Shown here: piece after piece, positions 1 through 6,954 of the stretch
How positions within the stretch are numbered: the first letter of the stretch is position 1
Layout: every line of letters begins with the position of its first letter
Assembly: GCA_037144355.1 (NCBI GenBank)
Contig: JBAWWY010000030.1
Location: 1-19,871 of the forward strand
Reading direction: 5' to 3'
Origin: JBAWWY01 sp037144355
Lineage (GTDB): Bacteria; Bacillota; Clostridia; Peptostreptococcales; Anaerovoracaceae
Length of the DNA stretch: 19,871 nt
Program-made: the position numbers and the translations under genes
The notes under the pieces: generated by a model
What the model saw: the letters and a program-made list of their open reading frames with translations, nothing else
The model's database searches: none
Told to the model about the DNA's origin: nothing

Positions 1-73
1 CAAATTTCTACCTGCTCGCCTATCTACAATATACACCCAATTTGATGAAATTTTCGAGAATTTTTAGTTCTTT

Positions 74-766
74 TTACCTCAAACTTACTACTTTTGATTC
101 ATTTATGCCTCTAATCAATATCCACAAAGTAAATGCAGATTCTGCTACAAACTGTGGTATTAAAATAATTTCACTAATTAGTGTCGCGCCTGGAGAGAGA
201 AAATGCATAAATACTTCAATAAATAAACCGCATCCTCCAACTACCAGCAGAATACCGAGAACTCTTGGAAGGAAGCCAGACTTGTAAACTAACATTCCAA
301 GGGGGACAAGCCATAGAGCGAAAAATACATTTGCAATTTCATATCCATGCAAGTATAAATCATAGGATAGCATTGCTTGGGCATGCAGAGCCGATGCTCC
401 TATAGCGTTTAAGTATGCTGCGCCACTTAGCAGCTGCAAAGATGTAAATTCATTTAATAGGTTGAGCATATTCAGTGGGACACTTGCTATTACAAATATC
501 ACCATAAGAATTGATAGGCTTTTGTCAACTTTATTCAACAATTTGTATAAGACTAAAGGCAACAATAGAAAGATGATCATCATGATTAAATCGCTTGCAA
601 AACCTAATCGAAATAGAAATTCATTAGCCATAATATTATGAGCTGTGGTTTCCATGTCTCCAGTTACGAATAATCTGGAGCGGATAACCTGAGCGATAGG
701 ACCAAATATAAACATTAGAAGCCATAAGAATCCAGCTATTCTTGCAGTTTTTTTGTTTGTACCCAT
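74..766 (-). CDS. DUF4386 family integral membrane protein
   Basis: This is a hydrophobic protein of about 230 residues with six or seven predicted membrane segments. I recognise the DUF4386 pattern: a basic N-terminus running into an ARIAGFLWLLMFIFGP-type first helix, then the loop around NEFLFRLGFASDLI. The family has no established function. A TTG at 790 would extend it by 8 lysine-rich codons and overlap the upstream stop. The ATG at 766 is preferred because AAGG lies about 9 nt upstream of it. It is the last gene of the GntR-ABC operon, 20 bases after the DUF6326 gene. Nothing terminator-like is visible in bases 1-73. Family assignment is by recall of sequence character. Confidence 0.85.
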   Translation of the reverse strand: MGTNKKTARIAGFLWLLMFIFGPIAQVIRSRLFVTGDMETTAHNIMANEFLFRLGFASDLIMMIIFLLLPLVLYKLLNKVDKSLSILMVIFVIASVPLNMLNLLNEFTSLQLLSGAAYLNAIGASALHAQAMLSYDLYLHGYEIANVFFALWLVPLGMLVYKSGFLPRVLGILLVVGGCGLFIEVFMHFLSPGATLISEIILIPQFVAESAFTLWILIRGINESKVVSLR

Positions 767-786
767 TTTCTTTTTCCTTTTTCCTT

Positions 787-1209
787 TCAAACCTTAATTT
801 TACTATTAGAAACAACTTCTGGATTAGACCACTTCCATGCATTCCAGACAATGATCAAACAGCTTGCAACTTCTATCATGCTGAAAAATATATAGTGTAG
901 TGTTGGCGGTGTTCCTACGTTCATTGTCAATATCTGATAAGTAGCCATTATTATGCCTACGATAATATTTGTCCAACGATTAATCCTATAATTCAATACC
1001 CGGGATAATAAAATCATCACCATGGGAATCTCCATGGATATCGCCGCTATCAAAAGAAATCCCTGAGTTATTTCCATGCCAGACAACCCGCCCGTCATGA
1101 CTAATTCCTTTAAAGCTATAGGATCCATACTCGAAAATACATCGCAGAAGATATAATTGACCGTTAAAAATATCCACAGAGTTGAGAGCATGGCCTTTCT
1201 GTCATTCAT
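787..1209 (-). CDS. DUF6326 family membrane protein
   Basis: A 140-aa protein with four hydrophobic segments. It begins MNDRKAMLSTLWIFLTVNYI and contains a conserved-looking loop MTGGLSGMEITQGFLL, which I associate with the DUF6326 family. No biochemical role is known. GGGAGG lies 8 nt before the ATG. The gene starts 19 bases after the ABC permease stop and is followed directly by the DUF4386 gene, so co-transcription with the regulator and transporter is likely. Both this protein and its downstream neighbour are uncharacterised membrane proteins. They may be accessory to the ABC transporter, or passengers sharing the same inducer. Confidence 0.85.
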   Translation of the reverse strand: MNDRKAMLSTLWIFLTVNYIFCDVFSSMDPIALKELVMTGGLSGMEITQGFLLIAAISMEIPMVMILLSRVLNYRINRWTNIIVGIIMATYQILTMNVGTPPTLHYIFFSMIEVASCLIIVWNAWKWSNPEVVSNSKIKV

Positions 1210-1228
1210 TTTAAATTCCTCCCTTTTT

Positions 1229-2029
1229 CTAAGATTCTATCTTTTTTTCCATTAACCAGGATGTTCCAAATAACGCCGCTATAAATATTATAAAACTGAG
1301 AATCAATGAACTTAGAGAGTCCGTTTCTCCCAATATGGTGATTTGAGCAAGCGGTACGTTTTCCAGCAATGTTCCCAGTGAAGAGATCGCTGCAACTAAC
1401 ATGACAAATGTTGCTATCCCCATTGGCACTGCAATTTTATTTTTGCTTGTCAATGATTTTGAAAATGCTATGCAAAAGAACATAATCAGATAAATTGACG
1501 AAAAACAGAAAAGTATATACAGGGCTCCGAGGATAAACTGAGTTGGTGATTGAAAGATGCTTTTGAAAAAATTCAGAAGTAAATCAACAATACTCTTGTC
1601 AAAGTTGCTGCTCATTAGCACAAATGCTATAACTGCACATACTCCTAATCCAATACCGATAATCGTGGTGCATAAAACGGTTACTAATTTAGAAATGATT
1701 TTTTTCCATGAAATTATCGGCAACATTTGCTCAAGCACCGATTGTTTCCCGGATAAATCCTTATCAAATCGATACAAACTTTCAATAAACGGCAATATCG
1801 CTATCCCTAGCGCCATAATAAAATACAGTACCATAGCCATGCCTGATGGTATCCCAATTCCTTGACCTTCATTGTTTGCCTCTGTGAATACTTTCACCAT
1901 ATTGCTATTCCAAAAGAATGTACTGGAAATTACCAATAGCAATGTCTGAATCAATATATATCCTAAAAGGACATATCTCAAAGCTTTCCATCTTTTCGCA
2001 AATTCATATTTTGTTAAATTAATCAACAT
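1229..2029 (-). CDS. ABC-2 type transporter permease
   Basis: A 266-aa membrane protein with about six transmembrane helices. It starts with a short cytoplasmic segment (MLINLTKYEFAKRWKALRYV) typical of ABC-2 permeases, in which the first helix follows a basic, aromatic stretch. A central soluble part with FIESLYRFDKDLSGKQSVLEQMLP resembles the coupling region seen in YtrC/BcrB-like exporter permeases. The start overlaps the last 11 bases of the ATPase gene. GGGAGG lies 6 nt upstream, so the two are translationally coupled. With its ATPase it should form a homodimeric-permease exporter. The substrate cannot be read from the sequence; lipid II-binding antibiotics or other envelope-active compounds are a family-level guess. 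Confidence 0.85.
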   Translation of the reverse strand: MLINLTKYEFAKRWKALRYVLLGYILIQTLLLVISSTFFWNSNMVKVFTEANNEGQGIGIPSGMAMVLYFIMALGIAILPFIESLYRFDKDLSGKQSVLEQMLPIISWKKIISKLVTVLCTTIIGIGLGVCAVIAFVLMSSNFDKSIVDLLLNFFKSIFQSPTQFILGALYILFCFSSIYLIMFFCIAFSKSLTSKNKIAVPMGIATFVMLVAAISSLGTLLENVPLAQITILGETDSLSSLILSFIIFIAALFGTSWLMEKKIES

Positions 2030-2717
2030 AAAGAACCTCCCTGTATACTTCGTCGAGTGTCATCTTCTTCTCGTTTCTAATATCTTCAGTGTCTCCGGAA
2101 AGGATTATTTTTCCGTCCATTAGGAAATGAGCTTCGTCCAAGATTCTTTCGACTTCATTAATAAGATGACTGGCAAGAATGATTGAACTTTCATAATTGA
2201 ATCCCTTTAATATCGCTCCAAGAATTTGTTCTCGGGCTATTGGATCAACCCCATTCAATGGCTCATCCAATATGATTAATTTTGCATCTCTCGCAAGAGT
2301 AAGTGCCAATGCCAGTTTTTCCGTCATTCCTCTCGACAAGCTTTTTACACTCATGTTGCTTTCAAGCTTCATGAAGTCCAGCAGCTCGTCAAATTTTGGA
2401 GAATTAAAGTCCTTAAAAAATGTAGCATATACTTTCTTAGCATCCTTAATCTTCATCCATGGATATAGAAAATCGCTGTCAGGCAGATAGGCAACTAGCT
2501 CTTTTGTTTTGTAACCTATTTCCGTATCGCATATTTTAATGTTACCGGCACTGGGTCTGCTTAGTCCCGCTAATAGTTTGAGGAAAGTAGTTTTTCCGCT
2601 CCCGTTCGGACCTAGCAACCCAACTATTTTGCCACTCTCAATATTCATGTCAACTCCGTTCAAAGCCGGCTTCCTTAAATATTTTTTGCATACTCCATTG
2701 GCCTCAAGTATCATCAT
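2019..2717 (-). CDS. ABC transporter ATP-binding protein (YtrB-like)
   Basis: A single ABC ATPase domain of 232 aa. Walker A is GPNGSGKT at residues 36-43. The signature region is SLSRGMTEKL near 126-135, an S-R-G variant of LSGGQ that is common in transporters paired with YtrA-type regulators. Walker B is LIILDEP at 147-153 and the switch histidine is H184. It energises the permease encoded immediately downstream. The ATG overlaps the stop codon of the GntR gene (ATGA), and an AGGGGG Shine-Dalgarno lies 7 nt upstream. The coupled order regulator-ATPase-permease is the classic ytr arrangement. Confidence 0.93.
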   Translation of the reverse strand: MMILEANGVCKKYLRKPALNGVDMNIESGKIVGLLGPNGSGKTTFLKLLAGLSRPSAGNIKICDTEIGYKTKELVAYLPDSDFLYPWMKIKDAKKVYATFFKDFNSPKFDELLDFMKLESNMSVKSLSRGMTEKLALALTLARDAKLIILDEPLNGVDPIAREQILGAILKGFNYESSIILASHLINEVERILDEAHFLMDGKIILSGDTEDIRNEKKMTLDEVYREVLYVD

Positions 2718-3082
2718 TTCTTTGCCCCCTCTAATATTTTTTCAAGATATTCGTAAATTTCATCTTTTGCAAGACCGAGTTCAAGCATTTCGTCCGTAAA
2801 CCTTTTTGCATATCCTTCCGCCTGGGTTGTTTTGAGTTTGTTTATTACTTCAACACCTTCAGCAACAAATGTCCCAATTCCCCTTTGAGAATAAGTTATG
2901 CCTTCTCTTTCCAGTTCAATAAAAACCCTTTGAACTGTATTGGGATTTACTTTGAAAGTCTCTGAAAATTCTCTTACCGATGGCATTTTCTCTCCTCCCT
3001 TAAGCTTGCCTGATACAATATCAGCTTTCACTTTCTGAATGATTTGAATATAAATTGGTGAACTTTGTTCAAACTTAATCAT
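2714..3082 (-). CDS. GntR family transcriptional regulator, YtrA subfamily
   Basis: A 122-aa protein. The N-terminal winged helix-turn-helix (about residues 8-75) contains MPSVREFSETFKVNPNTVQR and the wing RGIGTFV, which are hallmarks of GntR proteins. Only about 45 residues follow, too few for a FadR, HutC or MocR effector domain, so this is the short YtrA subfamily that usually represses its own ABC operon. It is the first gene of the operon. AAGGAGGT lies 6 nt before the ATG, and a perfect 28-bp interrupted palindrome overlaps the promoter just upstream. Autorepression relieved by a substrate of the transporter is the expected behaviour (inference from the family). Confidence 0.93.
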   Translation of the reverse strand: MIKFEQSSPIYIQIIQKVKADIVSGKLKGGEKMPSVREFSETFKVNPNTVQRVFIELEREGITYSQRGIGTFVAEGVEVINKLKTTQAEGYAKRFTDEMLELGLAKDEIYEYLEKILEGAKK

Positions 3083-3105
3083 TCATCTACCTCCTTACTA
3101 ACCTT

Positions 3106-3133
3106 CTAGTGTACTATTAATGTAATACACTAG
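3106..3133. promoter_or_regulatory. YtrA-type operator palindrome
   Basis: Perfect inverted repeat CTAGTGTA, 12-base spacer, TACACTAG. It covers the -10 box and the presumed transcription start of the GntR-ABC operon, so binding would block polymerase. The length and spacing suit a dimeric GntR protein of the YtrA group. Assignment to the adjacent regulator is by position. Confidence 0.8.
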
Positions 3134-3147
3134 AATTCAATTGTCAA
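3119..3147 (-). promoter_or_regulatory. Promoter of the GntR-ABC operon
   Basis: On the minus strand: TTGACA (3142-3147), 17-base spacer, TACATT (3119-3124). The transcription start would fall near 3112, inside the palindrome and about 30 bases before the GntR start codon. Confidence 0.8.
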
Positions 3148-3204
3148 TACCTTTTTTAAATTTTATTTTAATTTTTTAATCTAAATCAAAACTTCAGAAG
3201 GGCA

Positions 3205-3253
3205 GAGTAAGAAAAGCCCTGAATTCCAAAGGATTCAGGGCTTTTGCTTTTTT
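3205..3253 (-). terminator. Rho-independent terminator after the 138-aa protein gene
   Basis: A perfect 13-bp stem AAAAGCCCTGAAT / ATTCAGGGCTTTT (3212-3224 and 3233-3245) with an 8-base loop, directly after the stop codon at 3261. On the minus strand it runs into TTTTCTTACT. On the plus strand it is followed by GCTTTTTTT, so it looks like an intrinsic terminator in either direction. Confidence 0.85.
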
Positions 3254-3260
3254 CGATTAC

Positions 3261-3677
3261 TTATTTGACAGATAAAAATCTCATCTTATTGCCTCTCGGT
3301 TCATGGGTTAGTTCAGCTTTTCCGAGCAATTCCATCAAAGGCGGTATGTACATTGCGAATCGACCTCTTAATCCTTTTTTCAATCCATACCATCCCCCAA
3401 CAGGGTTCTTTTCTGATCGTCCCCACGCTTCAATTGTCCCTTCCTTCGCTGTCTTTTGTTCATCTGCACTGCCAAGTTCCATCCATGTACCTGAAGCTTC
3501 AAGCATTTTGCTTAAGTCTTCAAGGCATCTGTAGTCATAATACAAAACCGTACTTCCTACAGTACAAACAAGTACATCTTTTCCGTCTTTTGAGTCCTTG
3601 TATATTGTGTATTCTGATGTTAATGGTGGAGTTTTTAGCAACCAAGGGTTTTCTTTAGTACCATTTCCATTTGACAT
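3261..3677 (-). CDS. Conserved hypothetical protein (DUF6855-like)
   Basis: A soluble 138-aa protein with no signal peptide or membrane segment. The recognisable stretches are NPWLLKTPPLTSEYTIYKD, SGTWMELGSADEQ and NPVGGWYGLKKGLRGRFAMY. I have seen this combination in small conserved proteins of Clostridia and actinobacteria, and I believe it is filed as DUF6855, but I am unsure of the number. No catalytic motif is evident. The ATG has GAGGTG about 7 nt upstream. The gene stands alone: lplA ends 87 bases upstream and a strong terminator follows. Function unknown. Confidence 0.8.
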   Translation of the reverse strand: MSNGNGTKENPWLLKTPPLTSEYTIYKDSKDGKDVLVCTVGSTVLYYDYRCLEDLSKMLEASGTWMELGSADEQKTAKEGTIEAWGRSEKNPVGGWYGLKKGLRGRFAMYIPPLMELLGKAELTHEPRGNKMRFLSVK

Positions 3678-3764
3678 TTAAAGCACCTCATTTCTCTAAA
3701 TACAATATACCCTGAATTTAATGGGAATTTGGAAAACTAATAATAATTATATTTAGGCAATAAT

Positions 3765-4760
3765 TTATAATGCGTTGGAAAACAAGCTTTCGATGAAAGC
3801 ATCTTTCGTCAAGCCGAATATATAATCATCCAAGTTGATACCCGCTAAAGCCGCCTCGACAGCGTTACGCTGGTAATTAACATTCATTAATTTAATTTTG
3901 AGCTCCTCAACTTCCTTTTTCCCAAAAAAATCTCCAAAAATACTTACTTGCCTTATCACTCCAGCTTGAACATTTAAGCCAATATCCAAGATACCTTTTT
4001 CGTATTTTAGTTCACCTTGGTACGTGAATTTGGGGGAGTTTCCATATACCCATTCCCATGTAGAGTATTTACCATGAGCAAGCTTTTCAATCTGTTCAAT
4101 ATCAAGCTCACTCAACTCATATAAACTCGATCCAGAGAATTCTGAAAGGACCTCTTTAATAATAATCGATGTGAATTCTTCAATATTTAGTGGTTGAGAT
4201 AGAAACGGGCTAATATTTGACACCCTGCTTCTAATAGATTTAACACTTTTATCTTGAAATTTTCTTGGATCTGCGTTCAGAGAATCAGAAACCTTTGAAA
4301 GATCTGAGTTGAAAAGCAATGTGCCGTGAAGGAGAACTCTAGTTGAAGTATGATACTGAGCTACCCCTGATATTTTCATGTCTTTAATTACTAAGTCATT
4401 TCTTCCGGAAAACTCTGCTTGAACTCCAAGCTTTTTTAGAACATTCAAAATGGGTAATGTAAATTCACGGAAAACGGCGTCAATATCATTCCCCTTGTTT
4501 TGAGTTATAAACCCGAAATTTAAATTGCCATGGTCATGATATACAGCTCCTCCACCAGACATCCTTCGAACAACATCAATCTGATTTTTATTTACATATG
4601 ATTGATTGATTTCTGAGGAAGTGTTCTGATGTTTTCCAACAACGATGCAAGGCGAATTGATATAAAGATAAAAAATATCCTCTTCGAAATTGGACAGATA
4701 GTATTCCTCGCTGCCAATATTTTCAAAGCATCTTGCGAACGGACTGACGATGCATTTCAT
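3765..4760 (-). CDS. lplA: Lipoate--protein ligase
   Basis: A 331-aa enzyme that activates lipoate with ATP and transfers it to lysines of lipoyl domains (pyruvate and branched-chain dehydrogenases, glycine cleavage H protein). The BPL/LplA core motifs are all present: RRMSGGGAVYHD at 65-76, NDLVIKDMKISGVAQ at 121-135 and LHGTLLF at 144-150. The C-terminal accessory domain (about 240-331) is intact, so it is a full-length bacterial LplA able to do both adenylation and transfer. A TTG at 4799 would add 13 codons, but it lies inside the -10 box. GGAG precedes the ATG at 4760 by 9 nt, and the protein then begins at the usual LplA position. It has its own extended -10 promoter. No lipoyl-dependent enzyme is encoded in this window. 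Confidence 0.95.
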   Translation of the reverse strand: MKCIVSPFARCFENIGSEEYYLSNFEEDIFYLYINSPCIVVGKHQNTSSEINQSYVNKNQIDVVRRMSGGGAVYHDHGNLNFGFITQNKGNDIDAVFREFTLPILNVLKKLGVQAEFSGRNDLVIKDMKISGVAQYHTSTRVLLHGTLLFNSDLSKVSDSLNADPRKFQDKSVKSIRSRVSNISPFLSQPLNIEEFTSIIIKEVLSEFSGSSLYELSELDIEQIEKLAHGKYSTWEWVYGNSPKFTYQGELKYEKGILDIGLNVQAGVIRQVSIFGDFFGKKEVEELKIKLMNVNYQRNAVEAALAGINLDDYIFGLTKDAFIESLFSNAL

Positions 4761-4798
4761 TAATAAAATCTCCATTTCACGAAATCTTGATATTTTCA

Positions 4799-4807
4799 AT
4801 TATAGCA
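4799..4807 (-). promoter_or_regulatory. Extended -10 promoter of lplA
   Basis: Minus-strand TGCTATAAT, a perfect -10 hexamer with the TGn extension and no convincing -35 box. The transcription start near 4792 places the lplA ATG about 30 bases downstream and rules out the longer TTG start. Confidence 0.65.
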
Positions 4808-4814
4808 TTATTCA

Positions 4815-4856
4815 AGTAAAAAACCATCCTGGAGATCATATCAACAGAATGGTTTT
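4815..4856 (-). terminator. Intrinsic terminator after the CDGSH gene
   Basis: Minus-strand stem AAAACCATTCTG / CAGGATGGTTTT (4845-4856 with 4820-4831, one G-U pair) with a 13-base loop and a TTTTTTACTT tail. It separates the CDGSH gene from lplA, which restarts from its own promoter immediately downstream. Confidence 0.75.
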
Positions 4857-4879
4857 GTCTAATTCAAGTTCGTTTTGAC

Positions 4880-5146
4880 TTAAGCCAATTCGCCCATAAT
4901 GAATGCAATGTCCCCATCATGGGTTCCGTCACAAAACGGAGGATTTTTTGTTTTCTTGCATGCGCAAAGGAAAGCTCTTCTGTCTTTCTCAACAGTAAAT
5001 TCCAATGGCCTAAATGTCGATTCAGGATGTGAATTATCGCAAAATGGTTCGTCTGATGTTTTTCCACAAGTGCACCAATAGTATTTTTCACCTTTTTTTA
5101 GCTCAACTTCTATAGGCATTATCTTGCTTTCTTCTGTTTTGTACAT
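4880..5146 (-). CDS. Dual-CDGSH iron-sulfur domain protein
   Basis: A small 88-aa protein with two tandem CDGSH motifs. The first is C-T-C-G near residue 25 followed by PFCDNSH. The second is C-A-C near 61 followed by PFCDGTH. Each motif should bind one [2Fe-2S] cluster with three Cys and one His, as in the CISD3/MiNT class of soluble two-cluster proteins. Bacterial members are thought to act in redox or iron-sulfur handling, with no settled role. The ATG has GAGGGAG upstream; a second ATG at codon 10 is less well placed. A near-consensus promoter drives it, and its leader has a CopY/BlaI-like palindrome, which suggests metal- or stress-responsive control. Confidence 0.93.
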   Translation of the reverse strand: MYKTEESKIMPIEVELKKGEKYYWCTCGKTSDEPFCDNSHPESTFRPLEFTVEKDRRAFLCACKKTKNPPFCDGTHDGDIAFIMGELA

Positions 5147-5164
5147 AATTATCGCTCCCTCAAT

Positions 5165-5180
5165 AGCTACAAATGTAGCT
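5165..5180. promoter_or_regulatory. CopY/BlaI-like operator in the CDGSH leader
   Basis: Perfect 16-base inverted repeat AGCTACAAATGTAGCT with the core TACA-nn-TGTA. This is the core recognised by CopY and BlaI/MecI-family repressors, and the flanks also fit the published cop-box degenerate consensus as I recall it. It lies about 14-29 bases downstream of the predicted transcription start, a roadblock position. No such repressor is encoded in this window. As RNA it would also form a 7-bp hairpin. Confidence 0.55.
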
Positions 5181-5200
5181 GTTATTTTTCCAGTAATTTG

Positions 5201-5228
5201 ATTATATTACTTATTCTAATTATGTCAA
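5201..5228 (-). promoter_or_regulatory. Promoter of the CDGSH gene
   Basis: Minus-strand TTGACA (5223-5228), 16-base spacer, TATAAT (5201-5206). Both hexamers are perfect, so transcription would be strong unless repressed. Confidence 0.85.
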
Positions 5229-5247
5229 TTTGATGTTTGTTATTTTC

Positions 5248-6702
5248 TCACGGATTGCAAACTTTGCATGGAATATAACCCTTGCTTGCAGCATCGGCCT
5301 TACTCTTGAAATAGACTAAATTGCCCGGGATTATTGTCTTAACATACCTGCAGCTTGGATAATGGTATTTATTGGATTGGCTGCTCCCAACATAAGCACC
5401 ACCAGAAGTGGAAGGAGCGGTTACATTCGCAGAAGGGATTACTGTTGTTGCTGGTTTTACTGTTGAGGCTCCGGCATCAGCGGACGTGAGCTTTGCAGAT
5501 GTATTTAGAGTATAAGTATAACCGTCGGTTGTTGCAACAATTGTCCCAGATTTGAAAGTTCCATATACCGAACTGCCTGCGGCAAACATTCTCCCTAATG
5601 ATTCTGGATGAGGATGCCCATAAGTGTTGTTTAATCCTGCGCTTATTATTATAGTTTCGGGTTTTGTAGTATCGAGAAATACGCTTGAAGTTGATGTTCT
5701 CGAACCATGATGTCCCGCCTTCAATATATCCACGTCTGAAAATTTAGAAAGGTTGGCATTTTCCACAGTGCTGCTTAAATCACCCATTAATAGGACTTCA
5801 ATATTGTTGTATTTAACCATGGAAACAACGCTATTATCATTTGAATCTGCATAATTATCCCCAAGTTCAATAATCTTGAATGTGGCATTCTTTCCCATAT
5901 TGAACGTCATTTTGCTGTCACTTGTGAAGTTGCAGTTTGGTTCGCTTATTGCTGCCGCATAATAGTTTAAGTAAGTTGCGGTTGTATAGGTTTCCCCACT
6001 GTCAATTATGTTGTCAATCTGAAATGTGTCAATAACTTTTGGAAGACCTCCAATGTGATCGGCATGGACATGGGTTGCAACCAATACATCCAAATCCCCC
6101 TGGACAAATGGCTTAATATAGTTTGCCACCTTGTCTCCGTAATCGCTGGTCCCTGCATCGATGAGTATTTCATAATCTCCGTAATCGATAAAGATAGAGT
6201 CCCCCTGTCCTACGTCGATAAAGGAAATCTTCATTACTGGGGAAGGTATGGTATTTACTATGACGCTTTGATTTTCCGCATTCCATCCCACAGAAGCCCC
6301 AAATGCTTCTAAAACAGCACGTATGGGAAGATAAGTTCTGTTGTCCTTTACCAAGGCGGCGGTATCATTTACAATCTTCACACCATTCTTGAAAATATAC
6401 TTTTGTCCGATTGGGACCTTGACTGTTGTTCCATTCTTAACAGCAACGGCCATTTGGCTGGATTGATCCCATGCTACACTACAACCGAACTTTTCCATGG
6501 TCGCTCTGAAAGGGACCTGGGTTCTTGAATTGGAATCAATAAATGGATATCCCATTTCGCTGCTGAATGCAACTTTTGAATTATCGATGGTCACTCCAAT
6601 GCTGGAAGCCGACGACAATGTTGAAAACGAGAATAGCAATATTAGTATTAATAACGGTAGAAGCAGTTTTCTTTTTGAATTTAACTTCAATTCTATTTTC
6701 AT
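5248..6702 (-). CDS. Secreted MBL-fold hydrolase with stalk domain and Ada-like C-terminal domain
   Basis: A 484-aa exported protein. A lysine-rich n-region and hydrophobic core at residues 10-33 form a signal peptide or anchor. Residues 35-150 hold a copper amine oxidase N-terminal-like stalk (repeats around TQVPFRATMEKFG and RTYLPIRAVLEAFG). Residues 157-400 are a ComEC/Rec2-like metallo-beta-lactamase domain: DVGQGDS 163-169, IDAG 181-184, THVHADHIGG 210-219, LLMGD 304-308, AGHHGS 329-334, YGHPHP 361-366. After a Ser/Thr/Ala/Pro-rich linker, residues 437-484 form an Ada-like zinc module with YHYPSC (C451) and CKVC (C479, C482). All metal ligands of the MBL domain appear present. By family it may hydrolyse phosphodiesters outside the cell, perhaps DNA; the substrate is unproven. 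GGAG lies 6 nt before the ATG. Its leader contains a terminator. Confidence 0.93.
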   Translation of the reverse strand: MKIELKLNSKRKLLLPLLILILLFSFSTLSSASSIGVTIDNSKVAFSSEMGYPFIDSNSRTQVPFRATMEKFGCSVAWDQSSQMAVAVKNGTTVKVPIGQKYIFKNGVKIVNDTAALVKDNRTYLPIRAVLEAFGASVGWNAENQSVIVNTIPSPVMKISFIDVGQGDSIFIDYGDYEILIDAGTSDYGDKVANYIKPFVQGDLDVLVATHVHADHIGGLPKVIDTFQIDNIIDSGETYTTATYLNYYAAAISEPNCNFTSDSKMTFNMGKNATFKIIELGDNYADSNDNSVVSMVKYNNIEVLLMGDLSSTVENANLSKFSDVDILKAGHHGSRTSTSSVFLDTTKPETIIISAGLNNTYGHPHPESLGRMFAAGSSVYGTFKSGTIVATTDGYTYTLNTSAKLTSADAGASTVKPATTVIPSANVTAPSTSGGAYVGSSQSNKYHYPSCRYVKTIIPGNLVYFKSKADAASKGYIPCKVCNP

Positions 6703-6730
6703 TTTTTCTCCGTGAGCATTGCTCTACAAA

Positions 6731-6759
6731 AACAAAAAAACCGACCTAAAAGGTCGGTT
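6731..6759 (-). terminator. Intrinsic terminator inside the MBL gene leader
   Basis: Minus-strand stem AACCGACCT / AGGTCGGTT (6751-6759 with 6739-6747), 3-base loop, then TTTTT G TTTTT. It ends about 30 bases before the MBL start codon and lies downstream of the only good minus-strand promoter. It therefore either ends a short RNA or works as an attenuator. Confidence 0.8.
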
Positions 6760-6762
6760 ACG

Positions 6763-6810
6763 CTATTGGCTCAAATCGGAACAAGCGTCCATGTACATTC
6801 CGATAATCAT
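6763..6810 (-). other. Possible 15-codon leader mini-ORF
   Basis: The reading frame starts with an ATG just 2 nt after a perfect AGGAGG (6813-6818), encodes MIIGMYMDACSDLSQ, and stops 3 bases before the terminator stem. The spacing is too short for efficient initiation at that ATG, so translation is uncertain. The same bases form a 7-bp hairpin ATCGGAA / TTCCGAT. Position and size resemble a leader peptide of an attenuator. Confidence 0.35.
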
Positions 6811-6853
6811 TGCCTCCTAAATAAGAAATATTCAATTTATTCGACTAAAGCTA

Positions 6854-6881
6854 ATTATATATGCTTGCTGGGAAATGTAAA
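6854..6881 (-). promoter_or_regulatory. Promoter of the MBL gene leader RNA
   Basis: Minus-strand TTTACA (6876-6881), 16-base spacer, TATAAT (6854-6859). It gives a leader of about 145 nt before the MBL start codon, with the terminator at about +90 to +116. Confidence 0.7.
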
Positions 6882-6922
6882 TGATGGCTTGGAAAACAAT
6901 CGGCACATCAAATCGGTAAAGG

Positions 6923-6931
6923 TGTTATAAT
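6923..6931 (+). promoter_or_regulatory. Extended -10 promoter of the CmpB-like gene
   Basis: TGTTATAAT, an extended -10 with perfect hexamer and no clear -35. The transcription start would be near 6938, a short leader before the ATG at 6955. It diverges from the MBL leader promoter. Confidence 0.55.
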
Positions 6932-6954
6932 TTTCCTATGGCGAGGTGCGCGTT

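Noticed and set aside
6739..6847. c-di-GMP, T-box or other known riboswitch in the MBL leader.
   Set aside because: None of the conserved core sequences I know for these classes is present; only the terminator and simple hairpins can be supported.
6712..6930. 72-codon plus-strand open frame across the MBL leader region.
   Set aside because: It is antisense to the terminator and leader, has no ribosome binding site, and its composition is not protein-like.
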